Notes: a model not told the origin generated them from the sequence alone. 64,000 bases of DNA from Diphasiastrum complanatum (GCA_029204225.1 MU831859.1:1-64000), one strand, 5' to 3'. Numbered from the stretch's first letter, positions 12,001 through 22,766 are shown. Program-made: numbers and translations.

Positions 12001-15000
12001 TATGTGCTGTAAACTCATAGACGGCACCGCATCAGCAATGTTGTGGACAGCTGCCCAATGAGAAGGATGCCCTGATACAGTTGCAGCACATTCACTAAGA
12101 TAACTACGGCAGATGTGAAACATACTGATTACACATGTAACTCTGAACCTGTAATTAACTTCGATGTTACAGAGAGATGCATAGTCGCAACATTCACTAT
12201 CATTAAAAAAAAATTTAATTTCCAGAAAGAAAGCGAAGGCCAAAAAAATCAAGAAGAGGGCAAAGCAATAGCTATCAACTGAAAAAAGCATTATAGTATG
12301 AACAAAGAATTGGCAAGCCATAAAGGCTAATACTGCATCTTAGAAGCCAAAATCAATGACCAATGCAACTATAACTGTTCAAACATTCTTGAACTTCTTT
12401 CCATACCTCGCACATCAAACCACATACAGGATAACCAACCAACAAAGCGTTATCGGAAGCATAGATTCTATCAACCTTTGGAATTCCGCCTTGTCTCGTT
12501 TACTCTGATGTTGGGCCCAGTCTTAGTGTGGAAAGGTCTACCACCACTATCACAAGCCAGAGCTAAGAGATGGAGTGAGAATGAGAAAGCAAATCGACTC
12601 CAATAATGCATTTCATCTCTGGTAGAAAAAAATGTTAGGGCCATTGAAATAACCTTAAGCACGTCTGAAAAACACCTACCAGGACGTGAAGTGACTGAGA
12701 ATTGAAATCGAAAATGGGGTCTAACACCAGTATATATCAATGTCATATCTAGGATGGTACCCGACCTAACAAAGGAGATATGTAATTTTAACCCTATGGA
12801 GTCCAACCACAAAATCTTAGACCATCAAGTTCATCATGCATAGCATGGACCAAATGCTGCAACATTTGTATTCACTTGCTCAGTGTCCAAGTGTAGGTGC
12901 AGTTCATGAACAAACATATGTCTACATCAGCTTTCATACATTTGTGCAACCAACGTACTCAGTAGCTATCAATTTAGTCACAAAGTCTAACACTGGTACA
13001 GAATACAATTCATAAGCAAAGAAACACCATTCCAAGAAATGATAATTTCTTTTCTAGAGCAAGATATGTGAATCTACGCTAGACTTGTCACTTTTAACTA
13101 TCATGCCTTTAAACTAGTTGCTATTGTCAAGGGGCCCTATCCATTTTTTAGGGGGCTCTATTCATGCAATTGAAAAAGCTACTGAGAAATACGGCCAAGT
13201 TTAAGAAACCGTTGCAGAAGAAGCAGGCATGATAAGCCAATTGTTGTGAGGACATTCTCTAAATGGTTTCAAGACTAGGAAAGATGAACATGTAAAACTT
13301 ATAAACCCTCAAAGAATAAAGCTGCAGAGAGTGCAACAAGCTTTTATAGAAGAACTATGAAGAACCTGAAGGAGAGTGGCTAAGTGGTGAGTGAGCTTGC
13401 TGCCTTTGAGGCCGAATCTCCTCTTGCTCCAACTCCTGACTAAGCTGCTGCATAAGACTGCAAGTTTATTGAAAACAAGCATCAAGAGACAAATAGTTAA
13501 TATCTCAAAAGAGTCAATCCCACAAACTTGTCTAGAGACTGACTGGTAGTCAACAATTGTCATACCTTCTGCGAGCACCTCCAGGACGGCTTGGCTCTAA
13601 TTTGATGCGCTTTCCTGCGATGTCACTCCTGTTCAATGCCCAAAGGGCAGCCTCAGCAGCTCTCACATCATAGAACTCGATAAATTTATGGTGCCGCTTG
13701 TGAGGAGTCTCACGTATCTGACCAACCACACAGAGGGGAAAGCAAGCGATGAACATTCTACTGAATACAACCAGTCCATGTCACTCATAGATCAGCCAAG
13801 AGAATTTTAGAAGCCTATGCAGCAGACTCAACTCACCTCCTTTACTTCCCCATAAACGCCAAAAATCTGTCGAAGCTCCTCATTAGAAACAGAAGCATCC
13901 AGGTTAAAAACAACTAAAGTTCCTTGGTTGACATCTTTATCGGATGGATTATCCTGCAACAATGCAGGAGTCAAGATTTCACCTATCATGTGTTTCCTAA
14001 GACTATCCATGCTAAAGCTGTAAACAAGCTTAGCAATTTCATTAGTCACTGGTGAGCAACTAGTGAAATATTTCATTAGGCAAAAATGGTGAAAATAACT
14101 GGTGAAAATACCTTGGGGATGGAAAAATGAATGTCCAGTTTCCTCCGACGCAAAGGCTTGTTTTGAAGGGCGCGCATAGCACTTCGAGCTGCCCTTATGT
14201 CGTAATATGAAATCATTACAAAACCACGATGTTTACAAGCAGTGTACAACGTACGTATATCACCATATTGCTGCACACAGAGTCACAATAACCTGAATGA
14301 TTATCTAAGATTATCTTCATCAATCTTCGCACATCAATTTTTGTTCATTACACAATATATGTAGTCTTTAAAATACAATATACAGACCTCAAATAGATTA
14401 CGAAGCTCACTGTCTTCAACATTGCTATTTATATTCCTCACAAAAAGTGTCCTCGAAGGATGTTCCCCATACGGATGTTCTCCAGCCACAGATGTGGGTC
14501 CACTGTGCTGAATGGAGGGATATCCAGCCCAAATATCTATAGTTCTGTCACTGTTATAATATGGCCCAAGAGAAACTGGCACTTCACCCTCTAATTCCAT
14601 TCCACCTCCACTGCTGAAAAGATCAAACTCTTCTGTATCATCAATGATATGAGAGGGGAGCATAGAATCCAGTTCGTCTGTGACTCCAGCCAGAAGCTCG
14701 TCTTCATCATCTGGAAGAAGATTGCCAATAGCATGTGACTCAAACTCCTTGGAAAAGGGAAACACTTCATCTGCCTCAGCTTCCTCACTCAAATCCAGAA
14801 CTGCAGATGCAGCTGAATGGCCAACAGACTCCTCTGAATCTAGTATTTGCACTGCAAATTGCTCAGCATTTAGTTTGTTAGTTAGCCAGAACTAATTGAA
14901 GGTACCCTGATTAATTCCATAACATAAATCACCTAGCTCTTTAGTAACAGAAAAGTTATCCTCAAACGGATTCTTTTTAAAATTTGACATAACCGCATGT

Positions 15001-15656
15001 TCGAGTGAAATATTTTCTGGTTGAGAGTTTTGTTTTTCCTCGGTTCTTTGTGACGATAGTAAAGTAATCATCCATTTAGTTCAATCTTTTGATTTGTCCC
15101 CAATTTTCGATGTCTTAAACAATGTGGAAGGCACCGCTACATTTGTGAAATGAAAACTCTACGTGAACATATATCTACATCTGCAATGCTTTAATCCGAC
15201 TGCTCAGCAACACAAGTCAGGATCATAAAGAATGAGACAAAATATGGAAAGACGCTTCATGATTTAAGATTTTGTTTCTATAAGCACTTGAGATACATGT
15301 ACTAGCTAGGAAGAAGAAGATGATATATTTAACTCACACTTGCTGGAGAACAAATCTGGAAAGGAATTTGAGAAAGCACTTGAAAAACCATTCTCAGTGT
15401 AGTCCAATGAATTGTCCGAGCTTGCGGTGATACGTGCATGGGTGGACAGGGAAGAACTTTTTGGAATTCTGGGTTCAATTGTTGACAAGGAGTACGCGGA
15501 CAAATGGGACTTCTTGTCAACATCAGTGGCCCACTGATCATAATTTACTTCACCATTCCGTTGCCACTCTTTATTGAAGCCAGAAGCCGATCCATTTTGT
15601 GACAAGGTGGTTGAGCCAAGAGGATGCCTTGAAAAAAATGATGTGGCTGGTTCCAT
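9076..15656 (-). CDS. Mei2-like RNA-binding protein, three RRMs, 12 coding exons
   Basis: Exons on the minus strand: 15656-15338, 14851-14388, 14270-14112, 13953-13837, 13717-13566, 13457-13366, 12071-11643, 11525-10823, 10648-10564, 10299-10231, 9707-9528 and 9264-9076. All introns are GT-AG and the phases agree, giving 985 codons. The start is MEPATSFFSRHPLGS, after a likely leader-intron acceptor near 15,680. The layout is that of plant AML/OML proteins: an acidic N-terminal region with IGNLLPDDEDELLAGV, RRM1 (about 239-312), RRM2 (about 325-398), a QQLSQELEQ linker, a long Ser/Gly/His/Pro-rich region, and the diagnostic C-terminal RRM3 (about 801-915). The family binds RNA; plant members act in meiosis and vegetative growth, by analogy with fission yeast Mei2. 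The tail is Ser-rich. The least certain junctions are exon 1/2 and the 11,525 acceptor. Confidence 0.95.
9552..10857 (-). other. Region encoding the Mei2-type C-terminal RRM3
   Basis: Spread over four exons, this is the most conserved part of the protein. It contains TTLMIKNIPNKY (RNP2-like), then [21 protein letters not shown] (RNP1-like GYAFIN), then FHGKKWEKFNSEKVASLAY and an extension with NEDKRCRPILF. The extended RRM3 distinguishes Mei2-family proteins from ordinary RRM proteins. In fission yeast Mei2 this domain is the essential RNA-binding module. No residue expected to be conserved appears lost. Confidence 0.93.
12072..13365 (-). other. Large intron 6 of the Mei2-like gene
   Basis: At 1,294 bp this is by far the longest intron; the others are 108-523 bp. 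It joins the QQLSQELEQ exon, which ends with one base of a Gly codon, to the exon starting GHPSHWAA. A 113-codon minus-strand frame inside it (12,471-12,812) shows no motif and no splice-compatible continuation. I regard it as chance or as an old insertion. Confidence 0.75.
13583..13923 (-). other. Region encoding RRM2
   Basis: GTLVVFNLDASVSNEELRQIF gives the beta-1/alpha-1 part and the next exon supplies RETPHKRHHKFIEFYDVR, the beta-3 strand, followed by AALWALNRSDIAGKRIKLE. The intron after GEVKE splits the domain at the loop before beta-3. Confidence 0.9.
14118..14456 (-). other. Region encoding RRM1
   Basis: SRTLFVRNINSNVEDSELRNLF ends one exon and QYGDIRTLYTACKHRGFVMI starts the next. 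RTLFVRNI is the RNP2 strand and HRGFVMISYYD the RNP1 strand. The exon ends with LDIHFSIPK. Confidence 0.9.
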
Positions 15657-18280
15657 TTTCAACAGCCTTTCTGCTGAAAACCCTACACAAAACAACAGCA
15701 TTGACATGTAAGATCCAGTGAACCGTTGTCTACAGGATCAAACTGAAAGTCCATGCTGCTAAAGGTGGATTGCATCGGATAAAAAATCAAACCAACAAAC
15801 GATCCTCATTACCTAGTGACAGACACTTGTAATAAATCCGTATATGATGCTTTTACCAGGAATTGTTAGTACACTTCGTTAAACACCAAAGCTAAAGCAA
15901 TTAGTTCCAAAAATATGAGTTGGAAGATGAAACTGGGCATTAGCAATAAATGTACGATATTTCAGCCATATCCTTCTCAAGGAGACTTGAGAGAGAATTG
16001 AGAAACGCTTGGCTGAGATAGATGATCAGTCACAGAGACGAGGGGGTGAGATGTTGACTCAGTGGAGATGACGAGATTAGATTTTAACTCAGTACCAGGG
16101 GCAATGCGATGAATGGAAGACAATGACATGAGAGTAGTCAGCCTGCTGCTTCTACTTCTACTATAGGCCTAGTGCCTTTTGTCCAACTCGTATTTCCATA
16201 ACTAGGTTCAATTATCCTAGCGAGTCAAAAATGCATATGCTGCAGCTTATATATCTGGCCAACAGCTCATAACTCCTTGCATTTAGAGAAAGGGCTAACA
16301 GCTGCAAAACTCAAAGACAGCATGAAATTCTTTTCAAGAAGTTCAACAGGATTGAAGAGACACGTTATTTTGTTCTTCCTGACTGGTCTGAATGTTGAGA
16401 CAGAAGGCAATCGTATCTGTGGCAAGAGCTCCCAAAAACAGAACAGCAGCTTCACGCAGAAATCTGGAGGAAATGCATCTAAATAAACCTGCTATTTTCT
16501 GAAACACTATAAAATGGACCGCGTTATTTAGTAGTTCTACAATAAAACTTACATGTGGGTCAGAATAGAAGATAAATAGTTTAGGTCTAGCTTTTAAACT
16601 TTGATTTTGCGCTAAGCTTAAGAATACAACCTAGTTGCACAAATATGATGCATCATCCTAATGAAGTCAACGAAACATATTCAGGCTAAACTGCAGGGTG
16701 TATGGATAAAATCCCAAGCTAATCTTTTAACTTAGACTATGCTTCCATCAGCACCGGAAAACCAGGCACAGAGTCCCTACTTTTTCAATATAGGCTTCAA
16801 TCTGCCGCCCCGAGTGACAGAGTCCCTTCTCTTTCAATACAGGCTTCAATCTGCCGCCACGAGTGACAGTCCATGGCACAGTTCTAGACAAGTTGGTGCA
16901 TGACGATAACTAATAATCTTGACTGTTTGAAAAACCGGTCTGACAGACGCAGATTCTCCATGCTAGCAGCACATGTTTATCTGAGAGGAAAGAGTAATCA
17001 TCATGGACAAGCATGAGAGAGAGGTACAGTTCTTCAATTGAACACGAGAAAATCCAAACCTAAAGTGCCTCTTGTCAGTAATTGCATGCAAGATAGTTGT
17101 ATAGAGACTTCTAAACAGGGGAAACTCCAAAATTTGACTGTTTTGTGGTTGGCAAATCATAAGAACAAGGAATCAAACAATACATCCTCTTGTAGGTGTG
17201 TCCCTCTAAGCAAATTGTTCCCAGAAGACTCTGACATAGAACCTCTCGATGTGTTTAGACTCCAAAGTAATCTTTGTGAAGCTCCTTCCCACACATAAAT
17301 CTGCCCGAAAAAGAGCTAGGATTCAAATATTCCCGTAGGAATAGAACAACCTTGTTCTTGAGACCCAACGAGTCTCACAAAATGATTTCTTGGAAAAAAT
17401 TCATATAAGCATGAGAGAGGTAGATTACAGAATCATTCAAATGAGCACCGTGAACAAGTGATAGATAATGAACGCATAATAGGAAGTTATGAAGCTCTGT
17501 CAGGAAGGTGAACTTCCTGCAACTATGTCCTGGAGGTCCATGTACGTCGGGACATAAAGTCAGTCTCAGCAGGTTAGATCAAGATAAAGGAATTGGGGAG
17601 CTCCAAAAGAAAAAATGAAATTCTTCGAAGCGACAACAATCTCTTTATGCTCCTGTTCCCATCTATTAAGTTCATGGGCTTTCGAGTAATAGCATCAGGT
17701 AAGAGCACCTGAGGAGCTCTTTTAATTCTGTTGATGGCACTTGAAGATCCAATTGGCTGGCTTGAAAAGCGAGCCAAAACGACTTCTAAGGAGGAATTGA
17801 AACACTTCCGTCCAGTGAACCGGAAGTCCCAAGTACGAGCAACTCAAGCTAAGCGGAAAATCTTTGATCAAATAAGTTGAGGGTTGTGATTAAAACTTGT
17901 GGATTTTACAAATCAGCGTTTTTGGCAAATTATTCAGGTTGCCTGGAAGAATGAGTTGCTTGGAAGACTCAAGTGAGACTAGAAAGTGGGCGTAGTAGCT
18001 ATGAGCTTATTTGCATAAACAGGATCTGACAATGTGAAAATTAAACACTTAATGATCCCAACACCTCGAACCTGCATCAATTGCGCCTCACAGCTGAATC
18101 AAAGAAACGGACATGCACAAGTGGCCAAAGCAATGCAAAGTATGTCTGCAAGGACGAACCTGCTGCTAATCAGCAAGTGCAATTCCCCAAAGCAGTGAAC
18201 TTCCACAAGCGAGCCATTACAGAGGCACTGACGGGGGGGGAGTAATCAACCAGACGTAGCGGGAAGAGAAGGCAGCTTAC
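15657..18280 (-). other. Probable 5' leader intron(s) of the Mei2-like gene
   Basis: Upstream of the start codon is a strong acceptor, TTTTGTGTAG, followed by GGTTTTCAGCAG, which itself could be an alternative acceptor. A GTAAGC donor lies at 18,275-18,280 beside a candidate first exon. The interval would therefore be a single 2.6-kb leader intron, or several smaller introns with further non-coding exons between. It contains a short direct repeat at 16,771-16,870 (CAGAGTCCCTNCTNTTTCAATA and CAATCTGCCGCCNCGAGTGACAG, each twice). No protein-coding frame in it is convincing. Confidence 0.5.
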
Positions 18281-18385
18281 ATGGTTCGACAGGTGCCAAT
18301 TTCAGAAACGGACATGGAAATCGATCACCATTGATGAGTACAGAGCACAGACGCTGAGATCCATCTCTTCCCTATCCTCACCCTC
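18281..18385 (-). other. Candidate first (non-coding) exon of the Mei2-like gene
   Basis: The candidate exon starts about 25-30 bp downstream of a TATAAA and ends at a GTAAGC donor at 18,280, which makes a plausible capped leader exon. The start position is inferred only from TATA spacing. It contains a complete short upstream open reading frame. cDNA evidence would be required to confirm it. Confidence 0.4.
18302..18364 (-). CDS. Candidate uORF in the Mei2-like leader (20 codons)
   Basis: Within the candidate leader exon an ATG opens a 20-codon frame, MDLSVCALYSSMVIDFHVRF, closed by TGA. It begins about 20 nt after the inferred transcription start and ends upstream of the donor, so it would not overlap the main start codon. 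A uORF so near the cap would normally lower translation of the main frame. The call depends entirely on the inferred first exon; the peptide itself has no recognisable motif. The same frame stays open upstream through the TATA box, so the frame could be fortuitous. Confidence 0.3.
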   Translation of the reverse strand: MDLSVCALYSSMVIDFHVRF

Positions 18386-18410
18386 CTCTTTCCAGACCTC
18401 TACCAGGCGC

Positions 18411-18416
18411 TTTATA
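18411..18416 (-). promoter_or_regulatory. TATA box candidate for the Mei2-like gene
   Basis: TATAAA in the context GACGTATAAAGCGCC, read on the minus strand. It lies upstream of the candidate first exon and downstream of the GA tract and ACGT elements. Confidence 0.45.
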
Positions 18417-18698
18417 CGTCGCTGGCTCACCGAACCAAGCACGAAAAGCTCAGCACACAGCGAAGCAAAGCAAAGCAGAGCGATCAAGGAAAAGCAGAAG
18501 AAGAATGCATCTGTGAATGATCAGCAGGGAGTGCGAAAGTCGAGATCCATGGCTAAAGGAGGGGCTATATCCTCAATTGCTTCTAAGATATGGGTTTTCC
18601 TCTTGCTTCCATCTCTGTCTCACCCTTTGGCGCTCTCTATCTGGTCTGTAAGTCGCTTGCTGCAGCAAGCAAGCACTCAGAGCAAGCAAAACTGGATC

Positions 18699-18700
<2 letters not shown>

Positions 18701-18736
<36 letters not shown>
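18701..18736. repeat. (GA)18 tract in the Mei2-like promoter
   Basis: Perfect GA dinucleotides, CT in the direction of the gene, lie about 290 bp upstream of the TATA candidate. Such tracts bind plant BPC/GAGA-binding factors and often sit in proximal promoters. A regulatory role here is inference from position only. Confidence 0.85.
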
Positions 18737-18739
<3 letters not shown>

Positions 18740-18894
18740 AGGAGGAGGAGGACAAGACGACGACGTGAAGGCGTTCGTATGTCACTGGCATAGGAAGATC
18801 TGAGCCTATTCACCGTTGGATCAAGCCTTATAAGTTCAGATCTCGGCACGTATTTTCAAGCATCCATTACGATTTTGTCATCTGGCAGCTGTTT

Positions 18895-18904
18895 GCCACG
18901 TGGC
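18895..18904. promoter_or_regulatory. Palindromic G-box GCCACGTGGC
   Basis: A perfect 10-bp palindrome with the CACGTG core recognised by plant bZIP and bHLH factors, about 480 bp upstream of the TATA candidate. GCCACGTGGC is a high-affinity form of the G-box. Confidence 0.6.
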
Positions 18905-19075
18905 ATAGATTCAAGTAGTTGCGCGTTGAGTATCTCGTGTTGATAAGATCCTTCGAAGGCGGACGAAGATAACCAGGAGGAGGAGAACAAAAAGGATAAG
19001 GCACGGAAGGCCTCCTCGTAAAGCACTGGAGCTTAACCTCACGTTTTAATCAGTGCTCAACCACTTGGATGGTCG

Positions 19076-19084
19076 CCACGTGTC
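19076..19084. promoter_or_regulatory. ABRE-like CCACGTGTC element
   Basis: Contains ACGTGTC, the core of abscisic-acid-responsive elements, directly followed by CCAAT at 19,084. Together with the G-box 180 bp away it forms a two-element ACGT cluster upstream of the Mei2-like gene. Confidence 0.45.
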
Positions 19085-19220
19085 CAATTACCACACGGCG
19101 TACATCCAATGGACACTCTTTGAATTGTGCTGAGATCTAAACTCTTCACAAAGCAATCTGACGGTGGGGGCTTTAAACCTACCGTATTTTGTGGGACGGT
19201 TGACTCGTCCTTGAAAACCC

Positions 19221-19384
19221 ACCCCCCCCCTTTCAAACACACACAAAAGCCAAAAAAAAAAAAAAAAAAAAGCCAAAAATAAATAAAAAATAATTTTTAA
19301 AACCCATTAAAACTCCAATTTGGTTTTTTTAGAAAAATAAATTATTAAATTAAAATCCCCCCCAAACCCCCCCCCCCCCCCCCC
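19221..19384. repeat. Homopolymer-rich stretch (poly-C, poly-A)
   Basis: Runs of C near 19,221-19,230 and about 19,366-19,384, and an A run near 19,252-19,271. Run lengths in such tracts are prone to sequencing error. Confidence 0.85.
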
Positions 19385-19427
19385 AAGATGGGAAGGTAAT
19401 GATATTTTTAACCTCCAAGGAAAAAAT

Positions 19428-19530
19428 CTAATCTGGGATTAGTGCCTCCTTAATCTGGGATTAGTCGTCACTCAATCTTGGGATTGGATTTTCCCTAATC
19501 CTGGATTAATTTTACATAACCTGGGTTTAA
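19428..19530. repeat. Five dyad-symmetric units spaced 21-23 bp
   Basis: CTAATCTGGGATTAG at 19,428 is an inverted repeat (TAATC...GATTA). Related units follow: TTAATCTGGGATTAG (19,450), CAATCTTGGGATTGG (19,473), CTAATCCTGGATTAA (19,495) and a degenerate TAACCTGGGTTTA (19,517). The spacings of 22, 23, 22 and about 21 bp are close to two helical turns, and arm symmetry is largely kept as sequences differ. It may be a short minisatellite or a clustered protein-binding site. Confidence 0.8.
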
Positions 19531-20443
19531 GAATTGTAATATGCAATAGTGTTGGACGGATCATGTTACATCATGAACATCATGTCATAGGTGATATTTC
19601 GCCCCCCTATCACCTCTATTATATTTCCAATACTCTTAGAATACACTCTCTTTTTATGATTATTGTATAGATCTTTTGCTTTCTTATATCTCCAAACTAT
19701 AGTGTGGGATTTCATTGGTAGAGATGGTGACACAATGGGAGAATGTGGGACCTTGTTTTGGCTTTCTATACAAAATCGAGGAGAACATTTGGCTTCTATA
19801 TCCAATCTTTTTGTAGTGTGCTTTGTTCGTGGAACTTATAACCACACCAATCAAATGCAGTTGTTCAAAAAAGCCGACCTTAGTGAGAATGTTCTTCTTG
19901 AAGTTCGTTGCTTATTGATGCATAAGAATTCGCATAAGAATTCCACGTTCATTAAGAATGAAAAAAACAGGAACCTTTCTTAAAATGGTTTTTGGCAAAG
20001 CATTGGAAATTCACAAACTTTTATACAAGGTTTTATATATGAATGTTTAGGACTTCATTTTACCTTCTTCTTGTGCCTTGTGGAAATTGGTGGTGTCTCA
20101 TTATTAGTCCCCAACTACATAAGAAAATCATTTACAAAGAACTTCGGGTAGCAATTTGCAAGAATATCCAATTTTAGATGGTACTTTTTCCACCTTATCT
20201 AACCCACTAGTTGGGCTTATCTTCACCTAGTTTGGTATCATTTCCAAAGCTAAAACAATTACTACTGTACAAATTTCAATGAAGGCAGTAGTGAGTTCAC
20301 TTGAGGAATATTTTTTAATGATATCTTGCCATGTCATTGCCTCATCATGTTGGTATCAATAGCAATTGTGTGTTGTGCAAAGGGAGATAGTATTCAGCCC
20401 ATGACTTTGCATATCATTGAGGGATGAGCTTATATATCAACTC
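19531..20443. other. Intergenic sequence, nothing recognised
   Basis: A 106-codon plus-strand frame (19,663-19,983) is present but has no motif I recognise and no supporting context. I found nothing else. Confidence 0.45.
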
Positions 20444-20582
20444 GACCTAGGGTGGAGACAAGGTCCCACCCGCATCCAACAGTGTAGGAACCAAAAAGTG
20501 ACATGATTGTGTATTTATTTTCATGGTGTATTCTACACCATTGGATGAGGGTGGGGCCATGCCTGCACCCTCAACCAAGGTC
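20444..20582. mobile_element. Hairpin (foldback) MITE-like element
   Basis: The left arm beginning GACCTAGGGTGGAGACAAGG pairs imperfectly with the right arm ending CCAAGGTC at 20,582. Arms are about 50 bp each, separated by an AT-rich loop of about 35-40 bp. The arms carry matched words CATCCAACAGTGTAG and CTACACCATTGGATG, and CCCACCCGCATCC and GGATGAGGGTGG. A short element that is almost all inverted repeat is typical of MITEs. The superfamily is not assigned and no clear target duplication was seen. Confidence 0.6.
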
Positions 20583-21815
20583 AGGAATACTCTCCTCCAT
20601 CATTGAGATGCAAAGCTTGTATTATGTTGATTGAAAATTAATCAACTAAAAAAGATGAGAGTGGAGCAGAAGGCAAAAGGCAGAAGGTAGAAAGTAGAAG
20701 GCGGCAGACTGGAGCTACGGAAGCTGTGAGAAAGAGCTCCATAGATCTATGTTTCCATTGTTCTCTGTTTTGCGAGGATTTGCTACTTGTTAGCTCCTTT
20801 AAGTTCTGAACGGTGTGAGCTCATTTTCTTATGCTTCTTCTTTTACTCTTTCCAAAACCTTGCTGATAGTAATGCCTCTTTTTTGGTGCTTTTTCTTTGC
20901 CTCTCCTCTAGCTATGTTTATGGTTGTGTTTTTAAACACACAGAGGGCTGTTTTATTGGGAGTTTCTGCTTTTTCCTCTACTTTGTGTTTTTTAACACAA
21001 GCTCTTCCTCAACTCCTACTACCTCTCGTTTGCCTTCTCGGCTCCTGGCTTGCCACTATTCCTAATGCAAATTGTGCCTTTGCTAGACTCTTTTACCTTT
21101 CTAATGGCTAGTCACTTTCATAAATGCAACATTCTCAAGCGCGATAAGGCAGCTCTTACTCCTCCTTTGAGCAGGTCCCTTCGCTCCCCCCCCCCCCCCA
21201 ATCTTGGCAGGCTGGATTATGTTCCTCCTTACATCAGTGCTTCCAAATTACATCCCGCTTAACCCTAGAGGTCTTCTTCCTCTTCCGTCAATTGTCAACC
21301 CTGCCCTTAGCTACTGAGAAGCCCTTAAAGATCATGATCTCAAAGCCCTTAATGCTTCGCAAGCTTCCTTTTTTGATACTTCGGTGGTCCTCTTCTTTGG
21401 TGCTCTTATCCATGATCTTTCTCTTGTCAAAGATGTTATCAATTAGTTCATTGTCCCACACTCCAAACACTTTACCAACTTCAATTCTATGGGAGCTAAC
21501 TATTTTCTTCTCTAGAGCAGATGTTTTTGAGATTCCCCTCACATTCTCTTTTAGATTCAAAAACTCCTTGGTTTCAACTTTCAAGTTCAGCAAGAACTTC
21601 AACTTACTTAATGTTGAATCTATTTCCCTACTGGTCCGCCTTTCTCTTCCTTTCTTTCCTACCAAGTTCAAATGTCTTCTCTACGGCCTCTTCTCTAGGA
21701 GAGGTTTTAGATATTGAGGACAACTTTAATTCTCAACTCTCGCCTCACGTTAAAGCTTGTATATTTTGGAACTTGATAGAGACTCTTCCTTCTCAGCTTC
21801 TCTAGTGTATAAGGT
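20583..21815. other. Unassigned sequence with unrecognised open frames
   Basis: Several overlapping frames of 90-140 codons occur on both strands at 20,787-21,805, for example 21,292-21,717 on the plus strand. The region is pyrimidine-rich on the plus strand, which lengthens frames by chance, and none shows a recognised domain. A C run lies near 21,189. A degenerate transposon ORF is possible, but I could not align it to a known motif. Confidence 0.35.
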
Positions 21816-22250
21816 TGTTAGTTACGCCACATCATTCCGGGCTTGGCCGGTAATGTAATTAATAATCTTATGAGGGCCCAAATACTCCAATTGGACCTAC
21901 AAAGCTTGTGCATGGTGACTGATGGCTTTTGTGCAAGAACAGGAGGTCAATTGCTTTTGATAGGATTGGAGGGATCCTAGAGGGAATATTTTCTATCATT
22001 TGGAGATTATATAACCTGGAGGAACTCGCCAATCTCCTCATTATATTTTCTGATTTCAGAAGCTAGGATCCCCTCCTCTCTTGCATTCAGTCATCTTGGC
22101 TTGGGGGTGAAGTGGTTAAGGCTTTGACTAGCCATTTCTTGTTGGTTGGGTGATTTTGCTCCACAAGTGTCCTTTTGGTTGCACCTAACAAGATTTGAGA
22201 ATATATTCACTTGGGGATCGTTATAAGGGAGGTCTTGAAGTACTAGTTGG
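21816..22250 (+). repeat. Divergent gypsy LTR fragment
   Basis: This segment is alignable with the LTRs at 22,767 and 26,785. Shared words include GTTAGTTAYGCYACATCATT, TAATTAATAATC, ATGAGGGCCC, GGCTTGGGGGTG and GGTTGGGTG. It lacks roughly the first 100 bp of the LTR and has no flanking internal region. It is therefore an older, truncated member of the same gypsy LTR family, lying about 500 bp from the fuller copy. Confidence 0.7.
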
Positions 22251-22302
22251 TTAGAAAGCTCTTCTAAAGAACATATATAAACATCCCTCAGGACACCAAC
22301 CA

Positions 22303-22766
22303 AGATAGAGCTCCTAGAAGACCAAGGAAGAATGCGGTAGATGAAACCGTCCCAACCAGACCTAGATCCAATACTGATCTAGCCTCCGAGAAACCCAGGA
22401 AATAGGCAAATCACAAGGGAAGCACTTCACAGTCTGACATCGTAACGTCCGTAAGACTCTCTACGATCCTCATAGACACTGGTAAGGCTATATATAGAGC
22501 GTAGAGCCAACCCCGCCTAGCCATACATCGAATCCACATGGAAGCACTCTAACTGATCATGCCAATCTCCCATGCATGTCTACCGCATGTAGATATCCCT
22601 AACCCTTAATAGCCAAGACCCATGCAAACGCACAATGCATGTACACTCTATCCCATACTAAAATGCATCACACATGCTAATACCACATGCAGATGGTCAC
22701 CTGACCCCATGGTCCTACTCGACTATTATCCATGTTAGGTCTGGTCCCTATGTCCAAGGCACCCCC
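22303..22766 (-). repeat. Unclassified repeat split by the gypsy insertion
   Basis: This segment continues at 27,273-27,428, after the gypsy element and across its 5-bp target duplication (CCCCC). On the minus strand it has an LTR-like look, with a CTCTATATATAGCC TATA-type box in its middle and ATGCATG-rich sequence upstream. I could not find its partner or a primer-binding site, so it stays unclassified. Confidence 0.35.

Noticed and set aside
12471-12812. 113-codon frame as an alternative exon or nested gene
   Set aside because: It lies inside an intron whose flanking exons join perfectly in phase, and it shows no motif.
14680-14895. Antisense frames over Mei2-like exons (also 11,106-11,363 and 14,591-14,788 in other frames)
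   Set aside because: They are shadows of the true coding exons in other frames or on the other strand.
20787-21805. Cluster of 90-140 codon frames as a membrane protein gene
   Set aside because: The hydrophobicity follows from a pyrimidine-rich plus strand. Frames overlap on both strands and no domain or splice pattern supports a gene.
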